64,000 nt of DNA, from contig OZ059896.1 of NCBI GenBank assembly GCA_964057225.1, positions 22,068,501-22,132,500 of the forward strand, given 5' to 3'. A program made the position numbers and the translations under genes. The DNA comes from Auanema rhodensis. Its lineage: Eukaryota; Nematoda; Chromadorea; Rhabditida; Rhabditidae. The notes beneath the pieces were generated by a model. That model was not told the DNA's origin and ran no database searches. It saw nothing but the letters and a program-made list of their open reading frames with translations. Positions within the stretch are counted from its first letter, which is position 1, and each line of letters begins with the position of its first letter. Positions 24,922 to 38,214 of the stretch are shown piece after piece.

Positions 24922-25623
24922 GCGTTTCTCAATGTAGTATAGTGCATTCGATGCGGATTTTTAAGCTGCGTCGATCTGTGTTATCAGATTTGCGCTAGCT
25001 TAAAAATGCACCGAGATATCAACTGATATAAGTTCACACTTATATCCTCGATTTTCACCCTGAAGAATTGATTTTTTCGTTGAATAACATTGTCCATCGT
25101 TTTTGCCTTGAAAAAAGAAATCTAAAAACATCTACTTTTTGCTAAATTATTTTGAAATTTTTCGGAAAAATTTTTGTCAAAATGTTTTTGGAAGCAATGT
25201 TGATTGTACATGGAAACTCAACATACACTAATGCATCATTTTTCAAACGATCATAACTAATTTTTGTATTAAGCGTTTCTCAATGTAGTATAGTGCATTC
25301 GATGCGGATTTTTAAGCTGCGTCGATCTGTGTTATCAGATTTGCGCTAGCTTAAAAATGCACCGAGATATTAACTGATATAAGTTCACACTTATATCCTC
25401 GATTTTCACCCTGAAGAATTAATTTTTTCGTAGAATAACATTGTCCATCGTCTTTGCCTTGAAAAAAGGAATCTAAAAACATCTACTTTTTGCTAAATTA
25501 TTTTGAAATTTTTCGAAAAAATTTTTGTCAAAATGTTTTTGGAAGCAATGTTGAGTGTACATGGAAACTCAACATACACTAATGCATCATTTTTCAAACG
25601 ATCATAACTAATTTTTGTATTAA

Positions 25624-25975
25624 GCGTTTCTCAATGTAGTATAGTGCATTCGATGCGGATTTTTAAGCTGCGTCGATCTGTGTTATCAGATTTGCGCTAG
25701 CTTAAAAATGCACCGAGATATCAACTGATATAAGTTCACACTTATATCCTCGATTTTCACCCTGAAAAATTAATTTTTTCGTAGAATAACATTGTCCATC
25801 GTCTTTGCCTTGAAAAAAGGAATCTAAAAACATCTACTTTTTGCTAAATTATTTTGAAATTTTTCGAAAAAATTTTTGTCAAAATGTTTTTGGAAGCAAT
25901 GTTGAGGTGTACATGGAAACTCAACATACACTAATGCATCATTTTTCAAACGATCATAACTAATTTTTGTATTAA
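25624..25975. repeat. Unit 74, 352 bp, with a one-base G insertion
   Basis: GTTGAGGTGT replaces GTTGAGTGT; the extra G is 25906 or 25907 (p283/284), at the inner edge of inverted repeat 3. The monomer also has CTGAAAAATTAA. The same two features occur together in unit 101, and in both cases the next unit has T94 with CTGAAAAATTAA, so the insertion was copied as part of a larger segment and is unlikely to be a read error. Confidence 0.9.
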
Positions 25976-26326
25976 GCGTTTCTCAATGTAGTATAGTGCA
26001 TTCGATGCGGATTTTTAAGCTGCGTCGATCTGTGTTATCAGATTTGCGCTAGCTTAAAAATGCACCGATATATCAACTGATATAAGTTCACACTTATATC
26101 CTCGATTTTCACCCTGAAAAATTAATTTTTTCGTAGAATAACATTGTCCATCGTCTTTGCCTTGAAAAAAGGAATCTAAAAACATCTACTTTTTGCTAAA
26201 TTATTTTGAAATTTTTCGAAAAAATTTTTGTCAAAATGTTTTTGGAAGCAATGTTGAGTGTACATGGAAACTCAACATACACTAATGCATCATTTTTCAA
26301 ACGATCATAACTAATTTTTGTATTAA

Positions 26327-28081
26327 GCGTTTCTCAATGTAGTATAGTGCATTCGATGCGAATTTTTAAGCTGCGTCGATCTGTGTTATCAGATTTGCGC
26401 TAGCTTAAAAATGCACCGAGATATCAACTGATATAAGTTCACACTTATATCCTCGATTTTCACCCTGAAGAATTAATTTTTTCGTAGAATAACATTGTCC
26501 ATCGTCTCTGCCTTGAAAAAAGGAATCTAAAAACATCTACTTTTTGCTAAATTATTTTGAAATTTTTCGAAAAAATTTTTGTCAAAATGTTTTTGGAAGC
26601 AATGTTGAGTGTACATGGAAACTCAACATACACTAATGCATCATTTTTCAAACGATCATAACTAATTTTTGTATTAAGCGTTTCTCAATGTAGTATAGTG
26701 CATTCGATGCGGATTTTTAAGCTGCGTCGATCTGTGTTATCAGATTTGCGCTAGCTTAAAAATGCACCGAGATATCAACTGATATAAGTTCACACTTATA
26801 TCCTCGATTTTCACCCTGAAGAATTAATTTTTTCGTAGAATAACATTGTCCATCGTCTCTGCCTTGAAAAAAGGAATCTAAAAACATCTACTTTTTGCTA
26901 AATTATTTTGAAATTTTTCGAAAAAATTTTTGTCAAAATGTTTTTGGAAGCAATGTTGAGTGTACATGGAAACTCAACATACACTAATGCATCATTTTTC
27001 AAACGATCATAACTAATTTTTGTATTAAGCGTTTCTCAATGTAGTATAGTGCATTCGATGCGGATTTTTAAGCTGCGTCGATCTGTGTTATCAGATTTGC
27101 GCTAGCTTAAAAATGCACCGATATATCAACTGATATAAGTTCACACTTATATCCTCGATTTTCACCCTGAAGAATTGATTTTTTCGTTGAATAACATTGT
27201 CCATCGTTTTTGCCTTGAAAAAAGAAATCTAAAAACATCTACTTTTTGCTAAATTATTTTGAAATTTTTCGAAAAAATTGTTGTCAAAATGTTTTTGGAA
27301 GCAATGTTGAGTGTACATGGAAACTCAACATACACTAATGCATCATTTTTCAAACGATCATAACTAATTTTTGTATTAAGCGTTTCTCAATGTAGTATAG
27401 TGCATTCGATGCGGATTTTTAAGCTGCGTCGATCTGTGTTATCAGATTTGCGCTAGCTTAAAAATGCACCGAGATATCAACTGATATAAGTTCACACTTA
27501 TATCCTCGATTTTCACCCTGAAGAATTAATTTTTTCGTAGAATAACATTGTCCATCGTCTCTGCCTTGAAAAAAGGAATCTAAAAACATCTACTTTTTGC
27601 TAAATTATTTTGAAATTTTTCGAAAAAATTTTTGTCAAAATGTTTTTGGAAGCAATGTTGAGTGTACATGGAAACTCAACATACACTAATGCATCATTTT
27701 CCAAACGATCATAACTAATTTTTGTATTAAGCGTTTCTCAATGTAGTATAGTGCATTCGATGCGGATTTTTAAGCTGCGTCGATCTGTGTTATCAGATTT
27801 GCGCTAGCTTAAAAATGCACCGATATATCAACTGATATAAGTTCACACTTATATCCTCGATTTTCACCCTGAAGAATTGATTTTTTCGTTGAATAACATT
27901 GTCCATCGTTTTTGCCTTGAAAAAAGAAATCTAAAAACATCTACTTTTTGCTAAATTATTTTGAAATTTTTCGAAAAAATTTTTGTCAAAATGTTTTTGG
28001 AAGCAATGTTGAGTGTACATGGAAACTCAACATACACTAATGCATCATTTTTCAAACGATCATAACTAATTTTTGTATTAA
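26327..28081. repeat. Units 76-80: GTCTCTGCC trimer zone, copy 1
   Basis: C at p182 (GTCTCTGCC) marks units 76, 77 and 79. Units 78 and 80 are T94/G149 monomers. Unit 76 uniquely has GCGAATTTTT at p32-41, unit 78 AAAATTGTTG near p250, and unit 79 TTTTCCAAAC. The corresponding zone in copy 2 is units 103-109, where the trimer is present twice. Confidence 0.8.
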
Positions 28082-29485
28082 GCGTTTCTCAATGTAGTAT
28101 AGTGCATTCGATGCGGATTTTTAAGCTGCGTCGATCTGTGTTATCAGATTTGCGCTAGCTTAAAAATGCACTGAGATATCAACTGATATAAGTTCACACT
28201 TATATCCTCGATTTTCACCCTGAAGAATTAATTTTTTCGTAGAATAACATTGTCCATCGTCTTTGCCTTAAAAAAAGGAATCTAAAAACATCTACTTTTT
28301 GCTAAATTATTTTGAAAGTTTTCGAAAAAATTTTTGTCAAAATGTTTTTGGAAGCAATGTTGATTGTACATGGAAACTCAACATACACTAATGCATCATT
28401 TTTCAAACGATCATAACTAATTTTTGTATTAAGCGTTTCTCAATGTAGTATAGTGCATTCGATGCGGATTTTTAAGCTGCGTCGATCTGTGTTATCAGAT
28501 TTGCGCTAGCTTAAAAATGCACCGAGATATCAACTGATATAAGTTCACACTTATATCATCGATTTTCACCCTGAAGAATTAATTTTTTCGTAGAATAACA
28601 TTGTCCATCGTCTTTGCCTTAAAAAAAGGAATCTAAAAACATCTACTTTTTGCTAAATTATTTTGAAAGTTTTCGAAAAAATTTTTGTCAAAATGTTTTT
28701 GGAAGCAATGTTGATTGTACATGGAAACTCAACATACACTAATGCATCATTTTTCAAACGATCATAACTAATTTTTGTATTAAGCGTTTCTCAATGTAGT
28801 ATAGTGCATTCGATGCGGATTTTTAAGCTGCGTCGATCTGTGTTATCAGATTTGCGCTAGCTTAAAAATGCACTGAGATATCAACTGATATAAGTTCACA
28901 CTTATATCCTCGATTTTCACCCTGAAGAATTAATTTTTTCGTAGAATAACATTGTCCATCGTCTTTGCCTTAAAAAAAGGAATCTAAAAACATCTACTTT
29001 TTGCTAAATTATTTTGAAATTTTTTGAAAACATTTTTGTCAAAATGTTTTTGGAAGCAATGTTGATTGTACATGGAAACTCAACATACACTAATGCATCA
29101 TTTTTCAAACGATCATAACTAATTTTTGTATTAAGCGTTTCTCAATGTAGTATAGTGCATTCGATGCGGATTTTTAAGCTGCGTCGATCTGTGTTATCAG
29201 ATTTGCGCTAGCTTAAAAATGCACCGAGATATCAACTGATATAAGTTCACACTTATATCATCGATTTTCACCCTGAAGAATTAATTTTTTCGTTGAATAA
29301 CATTGTCCATCGTCTTTGCCTTAAAAAAAGGAATCTAAAAACATCTACTTTTTGCTAAATTATTTTGAAAGTTTTCGAAAAAATTTTTGTCAAAATGTTT
29401 TTGGAAGCAATGTTGATTGTACATGGAAACTCAACATACACTAATGCATCATTTTTCAAACGATCATAACTAATTTTTGTATTGA
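28082..29485. repeat. Units 81-84: return of units 37-43 monomer types
   Basis: GCACTGAG (81, 83), TATCATCG (82, 84), GAAAGTTTTCG (81, 82, 84), A at p189 and T at p283 all match monomers of the 11584-15093 zone and differ from the flanking units 80 and 85+. Unit 84 ends TATTGAG like unit 43. This places the same upstream neighbourhood in front of both copies of block B, so the duplicated segment probably began to the left of unit 44. Confidence 0.75.
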
Positions 29486-32400
29486 GCGTTTCTCAATGTA
29501 GTATAGTGCATTCGATGCGGATTTTTAAGCTGCGTCGATCTGTGTTATCAGATTTGCGCTAGCTTAAAAATGCACCGAGATATCAACTGATATAAGTTCA
29601 CACTTATATCCTCGATTTTCACCCTGAAGAATTAATTTTTTCGTAGAATAACATTGTCCATCGTCTTTGCCTTAAAAAAAGGAATCTAAAAACATCTACT
29701 TTTTGCTAAATTATTCTGAAATTTTTTGAAAACATTTTTGTCAAAATGTTTTTGGAAGCAATGTTGATTGTACATGGAAACTCAACATACACTAATGCAT
29801 CATTTTTCAAACGATCATAACTAATTTTTGTATTAAGCGTTTCTCAATGTGGTATAGTGCATTCGATGCGGATTTTTAAGCTGCGTCGATCTGTGTTATC
29901 AGATTTGCGCTAGTTTAAAAATGCACCGAGATATCAACTGATATAAGTTCACACTTATATCCTCGATTTTCACCCTGAAGAATTGATTTTTTCGTTGAAT
30001 AACATTGTCCATCGTTTTTGCCTTGAAAAAAGAAATTTAAAAACATCTACTTTTTGCTAAATTATTTTGAAATTTTTCGAAAAAATTTTTGTCAAAATGT
30101 TTTTGGAAGCAATGTTGAGTGTACATGGAAACTCAACATACACTAATGCATCATTTTTCAAACGATCATAACTAATTTTTGTATTAAGCGTTTCTCAATG
30201 TAGTATAGTGCATTCGATGCGGATTTTTAAGCTGCGTCGATCTGTGTTATCAGATTTGCGCTAGCTTAAAAATGCACCGAGATATCAACTGATATAAGTT
30301 CACACTTATATCCTCGATTTTCACCCTGAAGAATTAATTTTTTCGTAGAATAACATTGTCCATCGTCTTTGCCTTGAAAAAAGGAATCTAAAAACATCTA
30401 CTTTTTGCTAAATTATTTTGAAATTTTTCGAAAAAATTTTTGTCAAAATGTTTTTGGAAGCAATGTTGAGTGTACATGGAAACTCAACATACACTAATGC
30501 ATCATTTTTCAAACGATCATAACTAATTTTTGTATTAAGCGTTTCTCAATGTAGTATAGTGCATTCGATGCGGATTTTTAAGCTGCGTCGATCTGTGTTA
30601 TCAGATTTGCGCTAGCTTAAAAATGCACCGAGATATCAACTGATATAAGTTCACACTTATATCCTCCATTTTCACCCTGAAGAATTAATTTTTTCGTTGA
30701 ATAACATTGTCCATCGTTTTTGCCTTGAAAAAAGAAATCTAAAAACATCTACTTTTTGCTAAATTATTTCGAAATTTTTCGGAAAAATTTTTGTCAAAAT
30801 GTTTTTGGAAGCAATGTTGATTGTACATGGAAACTCAACATACACTAATGCATCATTTTTCAAACGATCATAACTAATTTTTGTATTAAGCGTTTCTCAA
30901 TGTAGTATAGTGCATTCGATGCGGATTTTTAAGCTGCGTCGATCTGTGTTATCAGATTTGCGCTAGCTTAAAAATGCACCGAGATATTAACTGATATAAG
31001 TTCACACTTATATCCTCGATTTTCACCCTGAAGAATTGATTTTTTCGTTGAATAACATTGTCCATCGTTTTTGCCTTGAAAAAAGAAATCTAAAAACATC
31101 TACTTTTTGCTAAATTATTTTGAAATTTTTCGAAAAAATTTTTGTCAAAATGTTTTTGGAAGCAATGTTGAGTGTACATGGAAACTCAACATACACTAAT
31201 GCATCATTTTTCAAACGATCATAACTAATTTTTGTATTGAGCGTTTCTCAATGTAGTATAGTGCATTCGATGCGGATTTTTAAGCTGCGTCGATCTGTGT
31301 TATCAGATTTGCGCTAGCTTAAAAATGCACCGAGATATCAACTGATATAAGTTCACACTTATATCCTCGATTTTCACCCTGAAGAATTGATTTTTTCGTT
31401 GAATAACATTGTCCATCGTTTTTGCCTTGAAAAAAGAAATCTAAAAACATCTACTTTTTGCTAAATTATTTTGAAATTTTTCGGAAAAATTTTTGTCAAA
31501 ATGTTTTTGGAAGCAATGTTGATTGTACATGGAAACTCAACATACACTAATGCATCATTTTTCAAACGATCATAACTAATTTTTGTATTAAGCGTTTCTC
31601 AATGTAGTATAGTGCATTCGATGCGGATTTTTAAGCTGCGTCGATCTGTGTTATCAGATTTGCGCTAGCTTAAAAATGCACCGAGATATTAACTGATATA
31701 AGTTCACACTTATATCCTCGATTTTCACCCTGAAGAATTAATTTTTTCGTAGAATAACATTGTCCATCGTCTTTGCCTTGAAAAAAGGAATCTAAAAACA
31801 TCTACTTTTTGCTAAATTATTTTGAAATTTTTCGAAAAAATTTTTGTCAAAATGTTTTTGGAAGCAATGTTGAGTGTACATGGAAACTCAACATACACTA
31901 ATGCATCATTTTTCAAACGATCGTAACTAATTTTTGTATTAAGCGTTTCTCAATGTAGTATAGTGCATTCGATGCGGATTTTTAAGCTGCGTCGATCTGT
32001 GTTATCAGATTTGCGCTAGCTTAAAAATGCACCGATATATCAACTGATATAAGTTCACACTTATATCCTCGATTTTCACCCTGAAGAATTAATTTTTTCG
32101 TAGAATAACATTGTCCATCGTCTTTGCCTTGAAAAAAGGAATCTAAAAACATCTACTTTTTGCTAAATTATTTTGAAATTTTTCGAAAAAATTTTTGTCA
32201 AAATGTTTTTGGAAGCAATGTTGAGTGTACATGGAAACTCAACATACACTAATGCATCATTTTTCAAACGATCATAACTAATTTTTGTATTAAGCGTTTC
32301 TCAATGTAGTATAGTGCATTCGATGCGGATTTTTAAGCTGCGTCGATCTGTGTTATCAGATTTGCGCTAGCTTAAAAATGCACCGATATATCAACTGATA

Positions 32401-35101
32401 TAAGTTCACACTTATATCCTCGATTTTCACCCTGAAGAATTGATTTTTTCGTTGAATAACATTGTCCATCGTTTTTGCCTTGAAAAAAGAAATCTAAAAA
32501 CATCTACTTTTTGCTAAATTATTTTGAAATTTTTCGAAAAAATTTTTGTCAAAATGTTTTTGGAAGCAATGTTGAGTGTACATGGAAACTCAACATACAC
32601 TAATGCATCATTTTTCAAACGATCATAACTAATTTTTGTATTAAGCGTTTCTCAATGTAGTATAGTGCATTCGATGCGGATTTTTAAGCTGCGTCGATCT
32701 GTGTTATCAGATTTGCGCTAGCTTAAAAATGCACCGAGATATCAACTGATATAAGTTCACACTTATATCCTCGATTTTCACCCTGAAGAATTGATTTTTT
32801 CGTTGAATAACATTGTCCATCGTTTTTGCCTTGAAAAAAGAAATCTAAAAACATCTACTTTTTGCTAAATTATTTTGAAATTTTTCGGAAAAATTTTTGT
32901 CAAAATGTTTTTGGAAGCAATGTTGATTGTACATGGAAACTCAACATACACTAATGCATCATTTTTCAAACGATCATAACTAATTTTTGTATTAAGCGTT
33001 TCTCAATGTAGTATAGTGCATTCGATGCGGATTTTTAAGCTGCGTCGATCTGTGTTATCAGATTTGCGCTAGCTTAAAAATGCACCGAGATATTAACTGA
33101 TATAAGTTCACACTTATATCCTCGATTTTCACCCTGAAGAATTAATTTTTTCGTAGAATAACATTGTCCATCGTCTTTGCCTTGAAAAAAGGAATCTAAA
33201 TACATCTACTTTTTGCTAAATTATTTTGAAATTTTTCGAAAAAATTTTTGTCAAAATGTTTTTGGAAGCAATGTTGAGTGTACATGGAAACTCAACATAC
33301 ACTAATGCATCATTTTTCAAACGATCATAACTAATTTTTGTATTAAGCGTTTCTCAATGTAGTATAGTGCATTCGATGCGGATTTTTAAGCTGCGTCGAT
33401 CTGTGTTATCAGATTTGCGCTAGCTTAAAAATGCACCGAGATATCAACTGATATAAGTTCACACTTATATCCTCGATTTTAACCCTGAAAAATTAATTTT
33501 TTCGTAGAATAACATTGTCCATCGTCTTTGCCTTGAAAAAAGGAATCTAAAAACATCTACTTTTTGCTAAATTATTTTGAAATTTTTCGAAAAAATTTTT
33601 GTCAAAATGTTTTTGGAAGCAATGTTGAGTGTACATGGAAACTCAACATACACTAATGCATCATTTTTCAAACGATCATAACTAATTTTTGTATTAAGCG
33701 TTTCTCAATGTAGTATAGTGCATTCGATGCGGATTTGTAAGCTGCGTCGATCTGTATTATCAGATTTGCGCTAGCTTAAAAATGCACCGATATATCAACT
33801 GATATAAGTTCACACTTATATCCTCGATTTTCACCCTGAAGAATTGATTTTTTCGTTGAATAACATTGTCCATCGTTTTTGCCTTGAAAAAAGAAATCTA
33901 AAAACATCTACTTTTTGCTAAATTATTTTGAAATTTTTCGAAAAAATTTTTGTCAAAATGTTTTTGGAAGCAATGTTGAGTGTACATGGAAACTCAACAT
34001 ACACTAATGCATCATTTTTCAAACGATCATAACTAATTTTTGTATCGAGCGTTTCTCAATGTAGTATAGTGCATTCGATGCGGATTTTTAAGCTGCGTCG
34101 ATCTGTGTTATCAGATTTGCGCTAGCTTAAAAATGCACCGATATATCAACTGATATAAGTTCACACTTATATCCTCGATTTTCACCCTGAAGAATTGATT
34201 TTTTCGTTGAATAACATTGTCCATCGTTTTTGCCTTGAAAAAAGAAATCTAAAAACATCTACTTTTTGTTAAATTATTTTGAAATTTTTCGAAAAAATTT
34301 TTGTCAAAATGTTTTTGGAAGCAATGTTGAGTGTACATGGAAACTCAACATACACTAATGCATCATTTTTCAAACGATCATAACTAATTTTTGTATTAAT
34401 CGTTTCTCAATGTAGTATAGTGCATTCGATGCGGATTTTTAAGCTGCGTCGATCTGTGTTATCAGATTTGCGCTAGCTTAAAAATGCACCGATATATCAA
34501 CTGATATAAGTTCACACTTATATCCTCGATTTTCACCCTGAAGAATTGATTTTTTCGTTGAATAACATTGTCCATCGTTTTTGCCTTGAAAAAAGAAATC
34601 TAAAAACATCTACTTTTTGTTAAATTATTTTGAAATTTTTCGAAAAAATTTTTGTCAAAATGTTTTTGGAAGCAATGTTGAGTGTACATGGAAACTCAAC
34701 ATACACTAATGCATCATTTTTCAAACGATCATAACTAATTTTTGTATTAAGCGTTTCTCAATGTAGTATAGTGCATTCGATGCGGATTTTTAAGCTGCGT
34801 CGATCTGTGTTATCAGATTTGCGCTAGCTTAAAAATGCACCGAGATATTAACTGATATAAGTTCACACTTATATCCTCGATTTTCACCCTGAAGAATTAA
34901 TTTTTTCGTAGAATAACATTGTCCATCGTCTTTGCCTTGAAAAAAGGAATCTAAAAACATCTACTTTTTGCTAAATTATTTTGAAATTTTTCGAAAAAAT
35001 TTTTGTCAAAATGTTTTTGGAAGCAATGTTGAGTGTACATGGAAACTCAACATACACTAATGCATCATTTTTCAAACGATCATAACTAATTTTTGTATTA
35101 A

Positions 35102-35453
35102 GCGTTTCTCAATGTAGTATAGTGCATTCGATGCGGATTTTTAAGCTGCGTCGATCTGTGTTATCAGATTTGCGCTAGCTTAAAAATGCACCGAGATATC
35201 AACTGATATAAGTTCACACTTATATCCTCGATTTTCACCCTGAAAAATTAATTTTTTCGTAGAATAACATTGTCCATCGTCTTTGCCTTGAAAAAAGGAA
35301 TCTAAAAACATCTACTTTTTGCTAAATTATTTTGAAATTTTTCGAAAAAATTTTTGTCAAAATGTTTTTGGAAGCAATGTTGAGGTGTACATGGAAACTC
35401 AACATACACTAATGCATCATTTTTCAAACGATCATAACTAATTTTTGTATTAA
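35102..35453. repeat. Unit 101, 352 bp, same G insertion as unit 74
   Basis: The extra G is 35384 or 35385, in GTTGAGGTGT, in a monomer with CTGAAAAATTAA. It lies 27 monomers from unit 74 and is followed, as there, by a T94 monomer with CTGAAAAATTAA. It is a shared derived indel tying the two copies of block B together. Confidence 0.9.
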
Positions 35454-35757
35454 GCGTTTCTCAATGTAGTATAGTGCATTCGATGCGGATTTTTAAGCTG
35501 CGTCGATCTGTGTTATCAGATTTGCGCTAGCTTAAAAATGCACCGATATATCAACTGATATAAGTTCACACTTATATCCTCGATTTTCACCCTGAAAAAT
35601 TAATTTTTTCGTAGAATAACATTGTCCATCGTCTTTGCCTTGAAAAAAGGAATCTAAAAACATCTACTTTTTGCTAAATTATTTTGAAATTTTTCGAAAA
35701 AATTTTTGCACACTAATGCATCATTTTTCAAACGATCATAACTAATTTTTGTATTAA
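35454..35757. repeat. Unit 102, 304-bp truncated monomer
   Basis: The monomer runs normally to G at p255 (35708), has one unexplained C (35709), and resumes at p304 with ACACTAATG (35710). Bases p256-303 are missing, 48 bp, net minus 47. The right breakpoint coincides with the outer end of inverted repeat 3. The homologous unit 75 is full length, so the deletion postdates the block B duplication. It is the only truncated monomer in the window. Confidence 0.92.
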
Positions 35758-38214
35758 GCGTTTCTCAATGTAGTATAGTGCATTCGATGCGGATTTTTAA
35801 GCTGCGTCGATCTGTGTTATCAGATTTGCGCTAGCTTAAAAATGCACCGAGATATCAACTGATATAAGTTCACACTTATATCCTCGATTTTCACCCTGAA
35901 GAATTAATTTTTTCGTAGAATAACATTGTCCATCGTCTCTGCCTTGAAAAAAGGAATCTAAAAACATCTACTTTTTGCTAAATTATTTTGAAATTTTTCG
36001 AAAAAATTTTTGTCAAAATGTTTTTGGAAGCAATGTTGAGTGTACATGGAAACTCAACATACACTAATGCATCATTTTTCAAACGATCATAACTAATTTT
36101 TGTATTAAGCGTTTCTCAATGTAGTATAGTGCATTCGATGCGGATTTTTAAGCTGCGTCGATCTGTGTTATCAGATTTGCGCTAGCTTAAAAATGCACCG
36201 AGATATCAACTGATATAAGTTCACACTTATATCCTCGATTTTCACCCTGAAGAATTAATTTTTTCGTAGAATAACATTGTCCATCGTCTCTGCCTTGAAA
36301 AAAGGAATCTAAAAACATCTACTTTTTGCTAAATTATTTTGAAATTTTTCGAAAAAATTTTTGTCAAAATGTTTTTGGAAGCAATGTTGAGTGTACATGG
36401 AAACTCAACATACACTAATGCATCATTTTTCAAACGATCATAACTAATTTTTGTATTAAGCGTTTCTCAATGTAGTATAGTGCATTCGATGCGGATTTTT
36501 AAGCTGCGTCGATCTGTGTTATCAGATTTGCGCTAGCTTAAAAATGCACCGATATATCAACTGATATAAGTTCACACTTATATCCTCGATTTTCACCCTG
36601 AAGAATTGATTTTTTCGTTGAATAACATTGTCCATCGTTTTTGCCTTGAAAAAAGAAATCTAAAAACATCTACTTTTTGCTAAATTATTTTGAAATTTTT
36701 CGAAAAAATTTTTGTCAAAATGTTTTTGGAAGCAATGTTGAGTGTACATGGAAACTCAACATACACTAATGCATCATTTTTCAAACGATCATAACTAATT
36801 TTTGTATTAAGCGTTTCTCAATGTAGTATAGTGCATTCGATGCGGATTTTTAAGCTGCGTCGATCTGTGTTATCAGATTTGCGCTAGCTTAAAAATGCAC
36901 CGAGATATCAACTGATATAAGTTCACACTTATATCCTCGATTTTCACCCTGAAGAATTAATTTTTTCGTAGAATAACATTGTCCATCGTCTCTGCCTTGA
37001 AAAAAGGAATCTAAAAACATCTACTTTTTGCTAAATTATTTTGAAATTTTTCGAAAAAATTTTTGTCAAAATGTTTTTGGAAGCAATGTTGAGTGTACAT
37101 GGAAACTCAACATACACTAATGCATCATTTTTCAAACGATCATAACTAATTTTTGTATTAAGCGTTTCTCAATGTAGTATAGTGCATTCGATGCGGATTT
37201 TTAAGCTGCGTCGATCTGTGTTATCAGATTTGCGCTAGCTTAAAAATGCACCGAGATATCAACTGATATAAGTTCACACTTATATCCTCGATTTTCACCC
37301 TGAAGAATTAATTTTTTCGTAGAATAACATTGTCCATCGTCTCTGCCTTGAAAAAAGGAATCTAAAAACATCTACTTTTTGCTAAATTATTTTGAAATTT
37401 TTCGAAAAAATTTTTGTCAAAATGTTTTTGGAAGCAATGTTGAGTGTACATGGAAACTCAACATACACTAATGCATCATTTTTCAAACGATCATAACTAA
37501 TTTTTGTATTAAGCGTTTCTCAATGTAGTATAGTGCATTCGATGCGGATTTTTAAGCTGCGTCGATCTGTGTTATCAGATTTGCGCTAGCTTAAAAATGC
37601 ACCGATATATCAACTGATATAAGTTCACACTTATATCCTCGATTTTCACCCTGAAGAATTGATTTTTTCGTTGAATAACATTGTCCATCGTTTTTGCCTT
37701 GAAAAAAGAAATCTAAAAACATCTACTTTTTGCTAAATTATTTTGAAATTTTTCGAAAAAATTTTTGTCAAAATGTTTTTGGAAGCAATGTTGAGTGTAC
37801 ATGGAAACTCAACATACACTAATGCATCATTTTTCAAACGATCATAACTAATTTTTGTATTAAGCGTTTCTCAATGTAGTATAGTGCATTCGATGCGGAT
37901 TTTTAAGCTGCGTCGATCTGTGTTATCAGATTTGCGCTAGCTTAAAAATGCACCGAGATATCAACTGATATAAGTTCACACTTATATCCTCGATTTTCAC
38001 CCTGAAGAATTAATTTTTTCGTAGAATAACATTGTCCATCGTCTCTGCCTTGAAAAAAGGAATCTAAAAACATCTACTTTTTGCTAAATTATTTTGAAAT
38101 TTTTCGAAAAAATTTTTGTCAAAATGTTTTTGGAAGCAATGTTGAGTGTACATGGAAACTCAACATACACTAATGCATCATTTTCCAAACGATCATAACT
38201 AATTTTTGTATTAA
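35758..38214. repeat. GTCTCTGCC trimer HOR (units 103-109)
   Basis: Units 103-105 and 106-108 are two copies of a 1053-bp trimer: two C182 monomers followed by a T94/G149 monomer. Unit 109 is a further C182 monomer ending TTTTCCAAAC like unit 79. In copy 1 of block B the trimer occurs once (76-78), so this is a lineage-specific expansion. Confidence 0.85.

Larger units (their letters stand above)
15094..28081. repeat. HOR block B, copy 1, with trailing monomer (units 44-80)
   Basis: Long ordered block whose private markers return in the same order in units 85-109. Unit 45 has CAATGTGGTA with GAAATTTAAAA, unit 47 CCTCCATTTT with CGGAAAAA, unit 48 GATATTAAC, unit 59 CTAAATACATC, unit 60 CTGAAAAATTAA, unit 61 GATTTGTAAG, unit 63 GTTAAATT, unit 74 an extra G, unit 76 GTCTCTGCC, and unit 79 TTTTCCAAAC. 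The offset to the second copy is 14392 bp (41 monomers plus the extra base) at units 45-49, and shrinks stepwise because this copy carries additional internal duplications. Unit 80, a T94/G149 monomer, closes the stretch. Confidence 0.85.
29486..38214. repeat. HOR block B, copy 2 (units 85-109)
   Basis: Correspondence by shared markers: 85=44, 86=45, 87=46, 88=47, 89=48, 90=49, 91=55, 92=56, 93=57, 95=59, 96=60, 97=61, 98 and 99=63, 100=73, 101=74, 102=75, 103=76, 104=77, 105=78, 109=79. Unit 94 is a G244 monomer where unit 58 has CATATAC. Copy 2 lacks the second pentamer and the nested expansion. Private changes include GTAACTAA in unit 91, TTTAACCCTG in 96, CTGTATTATC in 97, and the junction variants TATCGAG (97/98) and TATTAATCG (98/99). 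Confidence 0.85.

Noticed and set aside
35454-35757. Unit 102 truncation or the 352-bp units as sequencing errors
   Set aside because: The G insertion is found twice in homologous HOR positions. The deletion removes 48 bp cleanly and the phase is restored exactly afterwards. A single-read artefact cannot be fully excluded for the deletion, so it is kept as a feature with a read check proposed.
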